Origin: Pithys albifrons albifrons
Lineage: Eukaryota; Chordata; Aves; Passeriformes; Thamnophilidae
Length of the DNA: 64,000 bases
Assembly (NCBI RefSeq): GCF_047495875.1
Contig: NC_092462.1
Span: 38,159,523-38,223,522 of the forward strand
Direction: 5' to 3'
Shown: positions 25,301-37,760 of the stretch, piece by piece
How the letters are laid out: every line of letters begins with the position of its first letter
Numbering within the stretch: position 1 is the first letter of the stretch
The notes under the pieces: model-generated
Seen by the model: the letters and a program-made list of their open reading frames with translations, nothing else
Databases searched by the model: none
What the model was told of the DNA's origin: nothing
Program-made: the position numbers and the translations under genes

Positions 25301-28300
25301 AATGTTAGCTGTCAGTTTAAAATTGAAGTACCAAAACTTACTGTGTTTCTGAGTACCTTTATAATCCACATTTATCTATGCACACTTATGCTGAGATATT
25401 GCTAGAAATGGATTCTATATCACTCTGCCAATTTAGATAGCTTATTAAGGGCCCTAGTATTTTGAGGAGTTGGATAATGTTAAACTCTAAAAGACTATGG
25501 CAAATAATGTCATTCATCAAGAGACAACACTTAACAGAAGAGAAAAGAAAGTATTTTGGATGACATTTAACTAGACTTTATTGAGCACGAGACCTTGAAA
25601 TTCTCAGTTGGGTTTACTGAGTACAAATTAATGTTTTGTTTGTTTTTTTTTTCTTTTTCTTTCTCAGTGAAGGACATTCAAGCACTTTCAGTGCAGTCTA
25701 TTTTTTTCTTAAAAGAAAAAAGGAAGGAATGAAAACTTTTGTTGAGACTAAGCTATTCAGTCCTTAAAATGATAAAGTCTGGTCAATTCAAGTTTGTTGT
25801 TTCTTTCTCTATCGCCACTAAAAATAAATCCTTCAGGAGAACATTTCTTTAGTTCACTTTTTCATTATTTCCAGAGGCAAAAGCTGGCAAGGCAATTTAT
25901 AATTCAATTTTTGCTAAATCCACAACACCTAATATATATGTCAGGCATTTCAACAGCAGGGTACTTTGGGGATAAGTGATAAATTGTACTGATTATAAGT
26001 GCAAGCTGTTCTTCCATAATATCATATCCAAAAGAAGGCAAGTATTATTAGGAGAATGTAATGTATCTTTAGAATGTCCAGAAACATAAGAGATAATCAC
26101 TTCATGTGAATATATTTTCCCTTGAGTTTTACAGCTCAATATTAAGGTCTTACTGTGTTTTTGATAGCACTCATCTGAAGGCAGGGACCATCATAGGTTG
26201 GTAGTCTTTCAGCAGCCATAGAATTCTTAGGCCTCCAATAATTCATTTCTTCCAGTAAAGGGCTTACCATGAAACCTGAAACACAGTCATAATAATTTTC
26301 TGACTGCGTTGGGGCATGTGAAAAGTCTAAATATTATTCTATAATATAATCTCTCCTGATCTTTTAAACATCCTTTCAATGTTTCCATGTATTTTCCTGT
26401 GAGGTACAGTGATTAACTGTTGATCAATACTGCTGAGCTACACCAAAAAAGTTCTTCAGCTTAATCTTGATTGCTAAGATAATCTGAAAATGGGGGGAAA
26501 GGCACTATGTCTTGGGATCTTTCCTTTCAGATTTTGCTTTTTTTAAACCAAAAATCTGTTAGTATTACAAGATGAGATTGACATATCAGTTACAAGTATG
26601 TAGAATGAAAAAAATAGGCAAATATAAATGGGTAGTCGAGATGTGGTGAGTGAAGGAAACATTTTCAACCTAATTTTGTTGGTCAGAATGTATCTTTGCT
26701 GATTTTGGCCTGGCTGTTCAGCAGATGCTCCTTGTTTGTTTGGCCAACCATAATTTGTATCCTGCTCAGGCTCTCCAAGGAACAGACTGGTTTTGTGTCC
26801 TTTTTTTTTTTTAAATCAATTTAATACTCATCCTACACTATCTTCTTGTTCTAGGCATGTTTCCTTCTTGTTAGCTTCTCAGGAAATTATTTTCTTGCTT
26901 TAAAGACAGGCACTCATTAACTTTTTAAAAACATATAAAATTCAGCTTAAAGGAAAGAAAATAATATTACAAAACTTATGTGCATCTAAGATTAAATAAA
27001 GTGCCAATAATAAAACCAATATGGTGTAGAGGAGAAAAAGGGAGTTTCAAAAACTCCTATTTTATCTAGTTTGTATTCATCTGCTACTTTTATTTCTCAG
27101 TTTCTTTCAAATTTTGTCCTAGAGTTCTCCTTATTGTGTATAATATCAGCAACATTTTGTTGATTCAAGTCCACCAATCCCCTTTTCCCTCAAACTCTCA
27201 CTTTTTGTTTTTGTATGATCTAAACTCATTTAGTGAAAATGATGAACTAAAGTGAAAAACAAATGATCACTCGTGAACCAGACCAGCCTAGTGTGTCTGA
27301 GAGACTGACGAGATAATACCTGTAAAAGAATGGTCTGCTTTGACAGGAAAAGGAGAACCAATGTATCCAGAACACTCAATAGCTCATCTGGCAGTAAATG
27401 AGAGGTCAAAATGTCAGTCTTCCAGTCCTGCCCCTTGCGGTGTTAGAAATCTATCAAAGAAGCCCTAACATGTATTCAATAGTATTGTAGACATTCTTAT
27501 AGCATGCCTGGGAAATTAAGAATGGGTAGAAGTACGGATATCAAAAATGTTCTCTCAAAGTAAAAGTGAAACAAAACTGGAGGAAGATTAAGAAATACAC
27601 TGCAAGGAAGTCAGTCAGAAAAAGATTCTTTCTAACCAGAAGCAGGGAAAGATGCTTCAAGACATTTGAAGAAACCCCAAAGAATAAAATGAGGAAGAAT
27701 CATGAAAGTGTTTGCCCTCTTATTATTCTTTCCCTTTGAGATTCAAAAATAAGTTTTTTGAAAAGTGGTTAAGTGTAGTTGAGAATTGCCTGCTCATGAT
27801 TAATGATACAAGGCAGGCATGGTTTCTGTTTGGCTATGTTGCTTGGGAAGAGTAGGATAGTGTTATAATACCCTGCCAGATAAAGACATGCTGAAATTCG
27901 TAAAGCTGTTAGTTGAACCTGATCTCACACTGGCAAAAGTTGTTACTACACCAGGTCAGATTGAATCAGCTACTAATAATGCAAAGTCATCATTACATCC
28001 TAGAAGATATTCTTAGCACAGTTTGTAGGAGAGATTAATATTATTCATGTTATTAGAAGCAGACCTACAGAGGGACATTGTCTGCTGTAGGATTAGAAAG
28101 TTTTTGGTTTTCCTGAAGAGCATTTGAAAGAACAAAAAAAAGATCCATACTAGAGGAGTTAAATGATACAATTTTTTTTCTCATAATTTTCCATTAGCAA
28201 AATTAAAATCCGGGCATCCATTAATATAAAATTCTTAGTATGGATATATTCTTGGCCTTGAGGAGTATGGTGAAGAAGAGGAGATTTTTTTTAGAGGGAA

Positions 28301-31300
28301 TGTTTACTTTTGGATATATTTGCTTATGACTTTAAAGGGCCAGGATTGAGGCTTGCATATGAATATCCTCAAGTCAATGTAAAAAACATAGTTCTCAACC
28401 TTCTTGAATAAGAGAAGACTTTTGATGCAGGTGTTATGACTTCACATTGTTTTTCTTATTCTTGATTTTTTTTTTTGGTGGTGGGGGGAAAAGCTTATTA
28501 ATGAATCAGTGGATTTTGGGGATAGCATCTTTTATCTTCTTCTCTTGTGTATGAATTTATGCACAAAACTTTAGAATTTGAACCATGGGTGTAGTATTTC
28601 TAAAACTTCTCTAACTGACAGAGTTGAAGAAAACAGGAAGGTTGCATGCTTTTGTGAGTCTGAAGGACCTTGAAGCCAGTCAAACATAAACTTGATATTG
28701 AGACATAGATAATTTTTTTAAAATAAATATAAATGTAGCTCCTCCTGAATATGATACTTTTTAAGTGAGCTATTAAAAATTTTACTAGCCCTTTATACAT
28801 GAGATTGAGAAAGACAATTCCAGACTTCACACAGGGGCCAACGGTCAGCCAGTCCCCCAGTTATGAGAGCCTGTTTCTGTACACTCACTAAAATAAAAAT
28901 AATTAAATAAAGATCCAGTTATTTTTCTCTCCTTTTCATAGAAATCAGAATAGCACTGACTTTCAAATGCTTTTACAGAAACATCTTGTTGCTCACATGC
29001 ATTCTTATAGGAGGTGGCAATATAGCATAGGAAGCTATGGGTGAATAAGAAAAGACCAGCATCTGATCAATATGATGTAAATGCCATGAGGCTGCTAAGG
29101 AGTTCTTTGGTCTTTACATACATTTCTGGCAGAAAATAATGGACATAAATCCTAGATCAGCCTTGTGTTCTCTAAATCTTGACAGATGCAAATCTCATGT
29201 CAACAAATTTGTTGAGATTTTTAACAAAAGAAAGCTCTTCAGGGGATGTCACAGACATGAAAACATACAGTAGGATCAACACCCACCTCCCAACCCCCCC
29301 AAACCCAAACCCCAAACAATTAAGTTTTTCTTAAATTACTTCAAAGTGAATGAGATTTGGTTTTTAGTTACTTCAAAGGCTTCTATGAGAGGTATTCCTC
29401 CTGGCTTTCCTGTAACTACCTAATGTTGAAGAATAAATAGGCATGACTCCATTAGAAAATAGAACATCAGGTCCTTCTATATAATATAGTCCCACTGTTT
29501 TATTTAGGGTGTTTAGGGCTGACATCTTTTGTAAGAAACATTTCAGTCTACTGTCATCGAGGGGGTGCAAAGAGGGAAAGATAACAGGACTGTAATTAAT
29601 TTTATAATACTGACGGAATTTTAGTGAAGTTAAAGTAAATAAATAGTCATCTTGAGCAAATGCAAATCAAACTTTCAATTACTCTAAAATAGATTCTGGC
29701 TAATTCAATCTAGCTGACACTTAGATGTGTTTAAATCCTTGCAGACACTATGTAAGGACTGAATCCAGGCCAATTACACCCCCTTTGTTCTTAAAAATGC
29801 AGAAGCAGTGCATCTCAACAGTAAGAGGACCTGCTCTTTCAAGAAGGAAATTTCTAGATATAACATGAACAGTGACTATCATTAAAAGTCAAATGACTAC
29901 TTTTAGATATTGATGGTGAAGGTTATCAGAAAGCAAATATGGCACATTAGATTATGCAACTTACTTTGAGGGATTTGTTGTGGGATTTTTTGTTTAACAG
30001 GAACACCTCATGCTTTCTGATAAAACAAAAAACATGTTGCAAATGACCTGATTCAGCAAAAGAAGAAAAAATGCAATATACATAGTATTTATTTTACTGT
30101 ACTTAATCAGTAATTTCATAATCATAGGTATTTTTAAGAGTATAAACATTTCCCATTCCTACAGTCAGTATCTTAAAACTGCACACTCATAACAACCAAA
30201 CAAGTTATTTATATATCAAGGCAGTTACAAGAAAGAATTAAAGTTTGTGCTTTCAATAACTTATTCTGTTGTGAATGAACACACACACACACAAAAAAAA
30301 TCAGGAAACATGAGGAATCCCAAAGACAGTATAATTCTAACACTTGGTTTTAATTAAATACTTTTTCTAGACCTTAAGCCACATGTTGCTTGTATATATT
30401 ATCAGGATATAGGAATGAAGTGGAATTTCACTGAGGCTTGTTAACCCAATATTCAAGGCAGTCCAGTTAAGAGAAGGAGACCAAACAGACAATAAATAAG
30501 GAAGGCTGTGAAGTGAAGGTGAAATTCTTTTAATGAAATCAGAGTGATGGTACTTTATAAAACGAGATTCCAAAAAGTGTTTGGAGGCTCTGTAAGGATA
30601 ATTAGTCCTTTTTAAATTTTCATAGTGTATTATCCTGAATGTGTAAAACATCAGGAACAGCTACTTGATCTAAAAAGGCATCAAATAATTTAAAATTAAA
30701 TATGTCCTAAGAAAAAAAGGTTAACTCTTCCCCAAAGGAAGGTCCTATGTGTATCTTGTGGATTCTTTTCCTTTCTCTTTCTACACAGTCAGTGAAGTTC
30801 TCTGTTTGTATCCCAAGCTGAATTTCCTGATTGGAAAGAAGGTAAAAAAATAAAAAAATCAGTGATTCACCTCAGACTGGAGAACATCATGGCACTGCAA
30901 CTTAGTCTATAAATATTCCAGTATACAATGCAGGACTGTTGCCAAATAAAGCACTCATGGGTGGATTTGGAAGTAGATAGGAAGGTGGATCAGCTGAAAA
31001 AAGTTATCTGAAAAAGGATTGACTTCCAAGGTTGTCTGTGAAATAACTTTAGCCATGAAATATGTGCTAGAACAAGAAAGGAAAACCACCACATGCCAAT
31101 ATTGGATGGCTAAAGTGCATGACAACAAAACAAAAAGCTTTCCTTAAAACTCCATTGTCATAACATATTCCTCCGCTGGGTCCATGAACAAAACACTTCC
31201 CAGGAAGTGCAGTGCATTAACAGGAGGTCAGTGAAAATTATAGAAGGGGAAGCAAATGCAGCTGAGAGGTTCAGAATGGGTATATAGCACAGAGCTGTGA

Positions 31301-34300
31301 GTTGGAGCAAATATGAACACTGTGCTGAGTACAGGATGGGAAAGTGCACAGGAACAAGCATATTCTGGGACTGAGTTGAGCTGGGTATAATTGAAGTGTT
31401 CTTACAGACAAGCTACTTCAAGAAAAAAAATGATGTCACTCTTTTTACATTGCAAAAATGTAGGCTAACATACCCTCGTGATGGGGAGTGCAGATACAGT
31501 GATAGGGCCAGGAGAGCTATGCTTGAGGTTAACGGAATGCCTAACATGTGTGTTCAAGTGGGAGGAAACTGTGGTGAGACAAGAAATGAGAGAAATAATT
31601 CATATAGTGTCTAGCATTTTGACGGTGAATTTCTTTAAAGATAATTTCTTTGGTTTGTGGGCTTTTGTGTCTTTCTTTACAGCTGCAGCAAAGAAGTACA
31701 TCTCTTTGCTAGAACTAAATTATGATTACTTCAGTTTTATAGCTATTAATCAAGAGAAGGCATTTGTAAGCCTTTCCCAGCCACATATCCTTTGCGGACT
31801 TTGAAAGCTATAGAATGCAGTTTATCTGTCACTGCAAGGCCGTGCCAAGTTCCATGATGCAGTGAAAGCAAAGTCATATGCTGCAGCTGACACTTTCCCA
31901 CTGACCTCAGCTCATTGCACTGCATAAACAGAAGCTATTACAAGTCAATATGGTTCTTGGAGTGAGGTTACACTGAAAGGAGTGTAAGAAAGCTTTCCAC
32001 ATTTCTGCAAGCTTCAAAGCGAACCATGAGCTTTTTCTGTCACATCAGCAGATGAGGCTGTCATATCCTCAGTGCACCTCATAAATAATAGGCATAGAGG
32101 ATAGTAGTATAAGGCTGCGGTTCAAAAGGGTTGTAATCTGACAGCAGACACTGCCTTTTCTTGACATGCTCACCTTTAGCCATGCTTAATGGTTGGTGTG
32201 TTTCAATTTAATACATGCTTTTAATGTCCGCTTGGTGAATCGGCACCCAGCCATGTAATGTGAAGCCACTGGGGCAAAGGACGAAAAAACAATTTTTGGG
32301 TAAAACCTGGAAGCACTGTGACAGCTTCTGAGAGGACACAAACCTGGGAGCTAGTAACCAGGCTTGAGGACCTGTCACAAACCTAGCCTGGGTTGGTGGC
32401 CACTGTCAGTGAAGGGAACTGAAAGGAACTGACTGTAACCTCCAGGGAGGCACCAGCAATCTGGAGGTGGTGGTAGGCAGAGAGGTTGTTTTGTTTCCTG
32501 CCTCATTCCTAAAGGTAAATGTGAAGGATTGGAGAAATAAAGTGGGGATTTATTGGGAGGGAGCAGATTTACTAGGAACTGGTGGGCAGGGGAGCATTAA
32601 CCTTCTGCTCCCTCTCCAAGCTGATCTGATGGTGGTGGGGTGCACAACTCCTCTCCTTGCCTGTCTTTCTCTCAGTGTTCTCCAAACAGACGGTGAGGCC
32701 ATGGCACCCTGTATAGGGGCATTTTATTTCCTCCCTTCCCCCCACCCCATGATCTGCCAATGTAAACAACTTCCTACTTTTACCTAAACTGAAACCCAGA
32801 TCTGCCTCTAATCACGTTGGGTGACTGTTGACATGTGTAGAGTTTGATATTTTGATAATATTATATGTCTGTGATAATACTTCATTACAGTTATGTCCTT
32901 GGCTATAATTCTTTCATCACAGTCACTTTTGTGCAGTCCTTTGAGTTAAAGGAAAGCACTGTAAAGCAAAATTTTGCTCTGTTGGTCAGATTAGAATTCA
33001 GAACATTTAGAATTTAATCAGCATTTGACCTACCTTTGAGAAAGAGCAAGCAATGCATTTATAACTCTTATTTTTCTTCTAAGGGAAATTGTGCATGTGT
33101 TTGGGAGAAAGGAAGAGATTTTTTTTATCCCTGCCCAGATCTGCTTGTAATTTGAAACCATTACTGGTGTGATATTGTATATTATACTCCTCCATTTTAC
33201 AGACTCTTTACAGTTATTTCCCTGATTGCTTGCCTACACAAAGATTATTAAACTAAGACTTGAAAATAAGTATGTCAATCAGCAGTTTGCATTTTGAATG
33301 TGTGGGGTTTTATTCTTTGTGTAGAGAAAAAACTGTATGTTAGATTGTACATTTACTTTAATTTCTCCAAAGTAATCTTCTTGTGATTTGAACAGCAGAA
33401 ACTTTTCTGTTATATTTTGAGTGATCGAAAACCGTATCTTACCACATATTTCACAGATAGTATATGCTTATGTCTTATCTAAAGTCTGAAATGTCACAAA
33501 TAGTCTAAAGGAAATAATATAATATTTTATCATCTGCTAAAATGAAAGTTTAGGCATAATTGAAAAATGAATTTTGTGATGTGTAAAATATTTAAGAATA
33601 TTTTCTATACTTCCTTGAAGTAATCTTTCCTTTGGATCAATCAATTAAAACATTTTATTTAGATAAACATGAAATGTATTGTGTTGCTGTTGACCAGTTT
33701 TTATTAATCCTATAGAGTAAATTTAAAGTGGCTTTAGAAATAGAACAATCTGTCCCTTGAAAATAAGGACACTATTTTTGAGGCTAAGATAAGAAATTGT
33801 ATTTGCAAAGTTGATCAATGTTTTCTAGAAATTTGTTCTAAAGATCATGAGGGCAAACTACTAACTGTATTTTTGTTTTCTATTTTAAAACTAGCAAATT
33901 AGACAAATACAAATATATTTCTTCAGGAAAAGTTGGAAATTACAGCTTTTGCAGTAGATTCTATGCTTAGACTAAAATAGCAGTTTTTGTAGTTGAATCT
34001 AATTCCTATAAATTTGTCAGGAAGAAGTACCTGACATCTCCAGCGTCCCGAACTTTGGAAAAGATTAATATGTAGAGTCTGCTAAAACACACACCTGACG
34101 CATTTTTCTACCTGTCATCCTGAGCCCATAAGATTTGGGGCAAAAAAAATGTGCCTCTTTTCCTCTTGCTCATTATGGAAGATGGAGGCGAACAAATCTA
34201 TGCAGGAGCAACTGATAGTGTGTTGACTTAATACTTAATGAGAATTGTAAGAATGTTTTTCTGGTGCAATCTTATCATTACACTGTCATCAGTAGTCAAG

Positions 34301-37300
34301 ACACCACTAAAATCCTATTAGAGGTAGTCAAGATTATGGCCTTTCTTGAATCATTTAGATTCACTTTACTACTTATGTTTGGCCTCACGGAAGGGTTATT
34401 TCAATGTCTCCAGATGCTGTCTACAGAACATACAACTTCAAGTATCTCCTTGTGCATGGAGTCCAGTCTAACTCTTTATCATGCAAAGAGTGTGCACATA
34501 TGTGCTCATGCTTCTCTTTTGCAGCAGAGAGGCAGGAGCTCTTCCTTTGTATAGATGTCTCTCTGATAGAGGTTTGCACCTGGAATCCCACTGTGGTTGA
34601 TAAAAAGGTATTCACCTTAGATCTAAAGTAGATCTGAAGATGCGTACCCAAACATTACCCATTACCCCAAAATGCCTCTACAAGGAGATGTCTGTAAACA
34701 CTTAAATTCAGATGAGATGTGTGTCCCCTTTTGCAGCACTTACAATTTGCCCTGTCAAAAACTAACTGCAGGTTTGAGATAAGGCCTTTTATTTCTTATA
34801 TTATCCTTATCTGTCTCATTTTTTTTTTTAATTTCCAGCTGTTTTGTGTGTAATAGAAAAGAGTTATAAAGACAGGCATTGACTCTGCAGTTGTAGAAGA
34901 AAAAATGCATGATTTGGAGATGGAGGACACAAGGACTGAGAGCAAAACCTGCAAACAGCTTCTATTATTCTTTTTGATGATCTAGTTAGTGTTTAACTTA
35001 AAGGGAAAAGAATTGACATAAGAAACATGCAGGAACTAGCCCCAATTGCCATCTGCTTTTCCCATAAGAACCAAAAACCTTGGAGATTTTTGTGAAAGTC
35101 TCCCTCACATTTTCACTTTGTCCAGCCTGATTTTTTTTCTCAGCAGATGTTAAATCAAAACAAATCCTTAGCTTACAAATTTTGTTTTGATGGTTCATTA
35201 TAGTCTGAAAAAAAATTCCAAATCAGCTGTTACATAAGCAAAGAATAAAGCAGTGTTGGGAGAAAATAACTGACTGAATAGTAATCTGGTTGATAACAAG
35301 GTTACGTGCTGGTGTCTCCCTTACTAAGCTAAATATTCAAATCCCTTTTTCAGAAATAATCTGAATCTCTTTTAGGTGTTCAAACTCTGGATGTATATTT
35401 TCTTTCTCAATGAACCTTTCATCCTTTTACTGACATTATTTCTTCTTTTTATTCAATTAACCCAGAAAGAAAGCTTCTGGCAAGATGAGTCAGCTGTTGT
35501 CTGTCGAAAAGAGACACACAAATCTTGTCACATAGCTTTTATTTTTATGGTCAGGAACCCTCAGGCCTAGTATTAAGGCAACTTAGGCTTGTGTGGAACT
35601 TTACTGTCTCCTGCACACTCTGAAATAAGATTACATGATGGAGAAGATCAATTTACTGAGAACATTTAAGCTCAGAATATTAAGCTTTTTGTGCAATCAC
35701 ATCTCCTCTCTAGCTGTGTGGCAGAAAAGCTAGCCACAAGATCCTTGACAAATTAGATATTACCACATCTAACTGTATATTTAAGCTTATCAAACTGAAT
35801 CGCTACATTGTGACTGTGCTTTTACACAGACAAGGACTCCATTTAATAAATGCAGTGCCATTTAATAGTAATTAATCACCCAACTAAAATGTCACATTAA
35901 GGTCAAAGAGACCAGAAGACAAAAAGAAGAGAACATTAAATTCAGCTGACAAACATAGGAGAGGAGAATATAGAGCCAAAGGAAGTTCTGGGACATTGGC
36001 ACTGGTAAAACATTTAATCCAAACTTCTTTACTTTCCATTCAATTCAGAAGTAATACATTCACTTGGTTCAAAGGAAGGTCATTTTTGTAACTTTTAAAT
36101 GAAATTTCCTCATTGCATGTGCAGTGACAGCCCACTGCAAGCTTGGAATTGTTGGTGCATTTTACAGATGTTGTGATGTGAGTATTTTTTGTTTCCTTCC
36201 TTCCTGTTTCTCTCCTTTTTTCTTTATTATTATGACATTCTTAATTTGTGTGGAATTTTCCGCAATGTATCCTGGACCCAAGCACCCTAAAAAAATCTCA
36301 AGTTTTTGGAGTATACAATACAGAATTTGATTTCACATTACAACTGTGTAAAGCTTTAGCTTTTGTCGTGATTTAACCATTCAGCAGCAACAAAACCAAA
36401 GAGAAATTATTGAGTTAAATAAGAGGGTTTTTTGCATCCAATATAATTTGTATAAATTCTACATAGAGTATATACATATACTCTGTTCCAGAGGAAGTAT
36501 ATTTACCACCTGCAGAAGCAAGTATTTAGAGTTCCTTATAGTGAAAGCTGAACATTGCAGAAAACTAAATCTCCATTGTTAATTCCACTTCAAAACGTTG
36601 TTCATCAGCTTCAGTATAAGTGTATGAATACATTTATACACGTGACTCCATATGTATATGTGTGCATGATTTCTCAGTGCCCTTTTCCCCTTTTTTTAAT
36701 AAAATATAGAACTAAGCAATCACTATCCACTTTTAAAACATATATTTTGAAAGACTAAACATACTGCCTTGTGTACATGAAGAACTGAGCTAGTAAAATA
36801 CAGCTAAGCATGAAAATATGTTATTGTCTCGGTGGATGTTACAAAATTCAGACAAATGGCTTCTAAATAGACTAATTTTTTAAAGTATCTATCATTTCTC
36901 CTTCCTGTTTCAGAGTTCTCAGTTTTACGTCCAAGGATTTTTGTATTAACATTGTGAAAAAGAGTAATACTTCAAAAATTACTCTCCATTTGGCAAGATC
37001 TGACTCTATAACTTCTGCATCAGTCCAAAGAATTTTGGCCTTTCCAAAGGTTAAATATTATCTTTCAAAATTGTGTAATTCTGACTTTGTCAGGAAATGT
37101 CTCAATTTTCTAAAATAACCTTTTCTTTCCTTATGTTTTATGTTAAAAAGTTCACATATGAATACCCAAACTCATAATATTGAATTATTTAGTATTAGTT
37201 TGTCATATTTAGTTGCATGATAAATATTAACTTAACATTGGTTATGGCTGAAACACCTCCAGAGAGATATTTTCATGCGTGAAGGGAAATCATGGTCTAC

Positions 37301-37633
37301 AGTGATGCTGATCACACATTGATGCACATTTCAGTTTTTTAATGAAGGTTTTGATGATGTAAAATTCAAGAGTTCTGATGGTAACATCTGAATTAACTTT
37401 ACAGGCTTTTTAGATGAAAAATTACTATTTTCTTTGAGTTATTTTTGCTTGTGCTGATTTATGGAAGAACATATCTCTTCCTTACACAGTTTTCTGTATT
37501 TCCACTGAGCTTCTGCGGCAATACCGTCGATGAGAGCTTATCTCTTACTCAGATCTGATAGTCTTCCATGAAAAGTTTTCCTTTACATGTTTGACAGTAT
37601 AGATAAAAATATTATTGTGTTTATATCATGATC
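19319..37633. other. Long noncoding stretch, no gene recognised
   Basis: Over 18 kb no exon, RNA gene or clear transposon was recognised. All open frames are 110 codons or shorter (the longest, 31478-31804, overlaps another on the same strand) and none resembles a known protein. Simple repeats are minor: poly-T runs near 26800 and 28470, and a short CA run with poly-A at about 30281-30300. The segments 31800-31990 and 32150-32290 are less AT-rich and read like possible conserved noncoding DNA (see findings). Old decayed transposons may be hidden. Confidence 0.5.
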
Positions 37634-37760
37634 CAGTGGTTTCCAAACTGTGGTCTGCATTCCAACCTAGTTCACTGTTTTTAGTAGCACTTGGCTAGTC
37701 TGTGGTCTGTAGCAGATCCCTGTGATCTGTTGGGGCTCAGTTAGGAACAACATCTGGCCA
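37634..37760 (+). mobile_element. Possible hAT (Charlie/MER-like) DNA transposon fragment
   Basis: The segment begins CAGTGGTTTCCAAACTGTGG and goes on with GTCTGCATT and repeated 'TGTGGTCTGTAGCAGATCCC'-type motifs. Many Charlie-group hAT elements start with a terminal inverted repeat of the form CAGTGGTTC(T/C)CAAACT and then have GTGGTCCGCGGACCAC-like sequence, which this resembles in decayed form. No matching right-hand inverted repeat (AGTTTGGGAACCACTG) or 8-bp duplication was found, so only the left end survives if the call is right. The right boundary is arbitrary. Confidence 0.42.

Noticed and set aside
31478..31804. A 108-codon plus-strand frame
   Set aside because: No recognisable domain and it overlaps another frame. 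Its length is within what chance gives over 64 kb.
36364..36402. TGTCGTGATTTAACCATTCA, like the start of some avian ERV LTRs
   Set aside because: Similarity is limited to about 35 bp at one end with no LTR body after it; too short to call.
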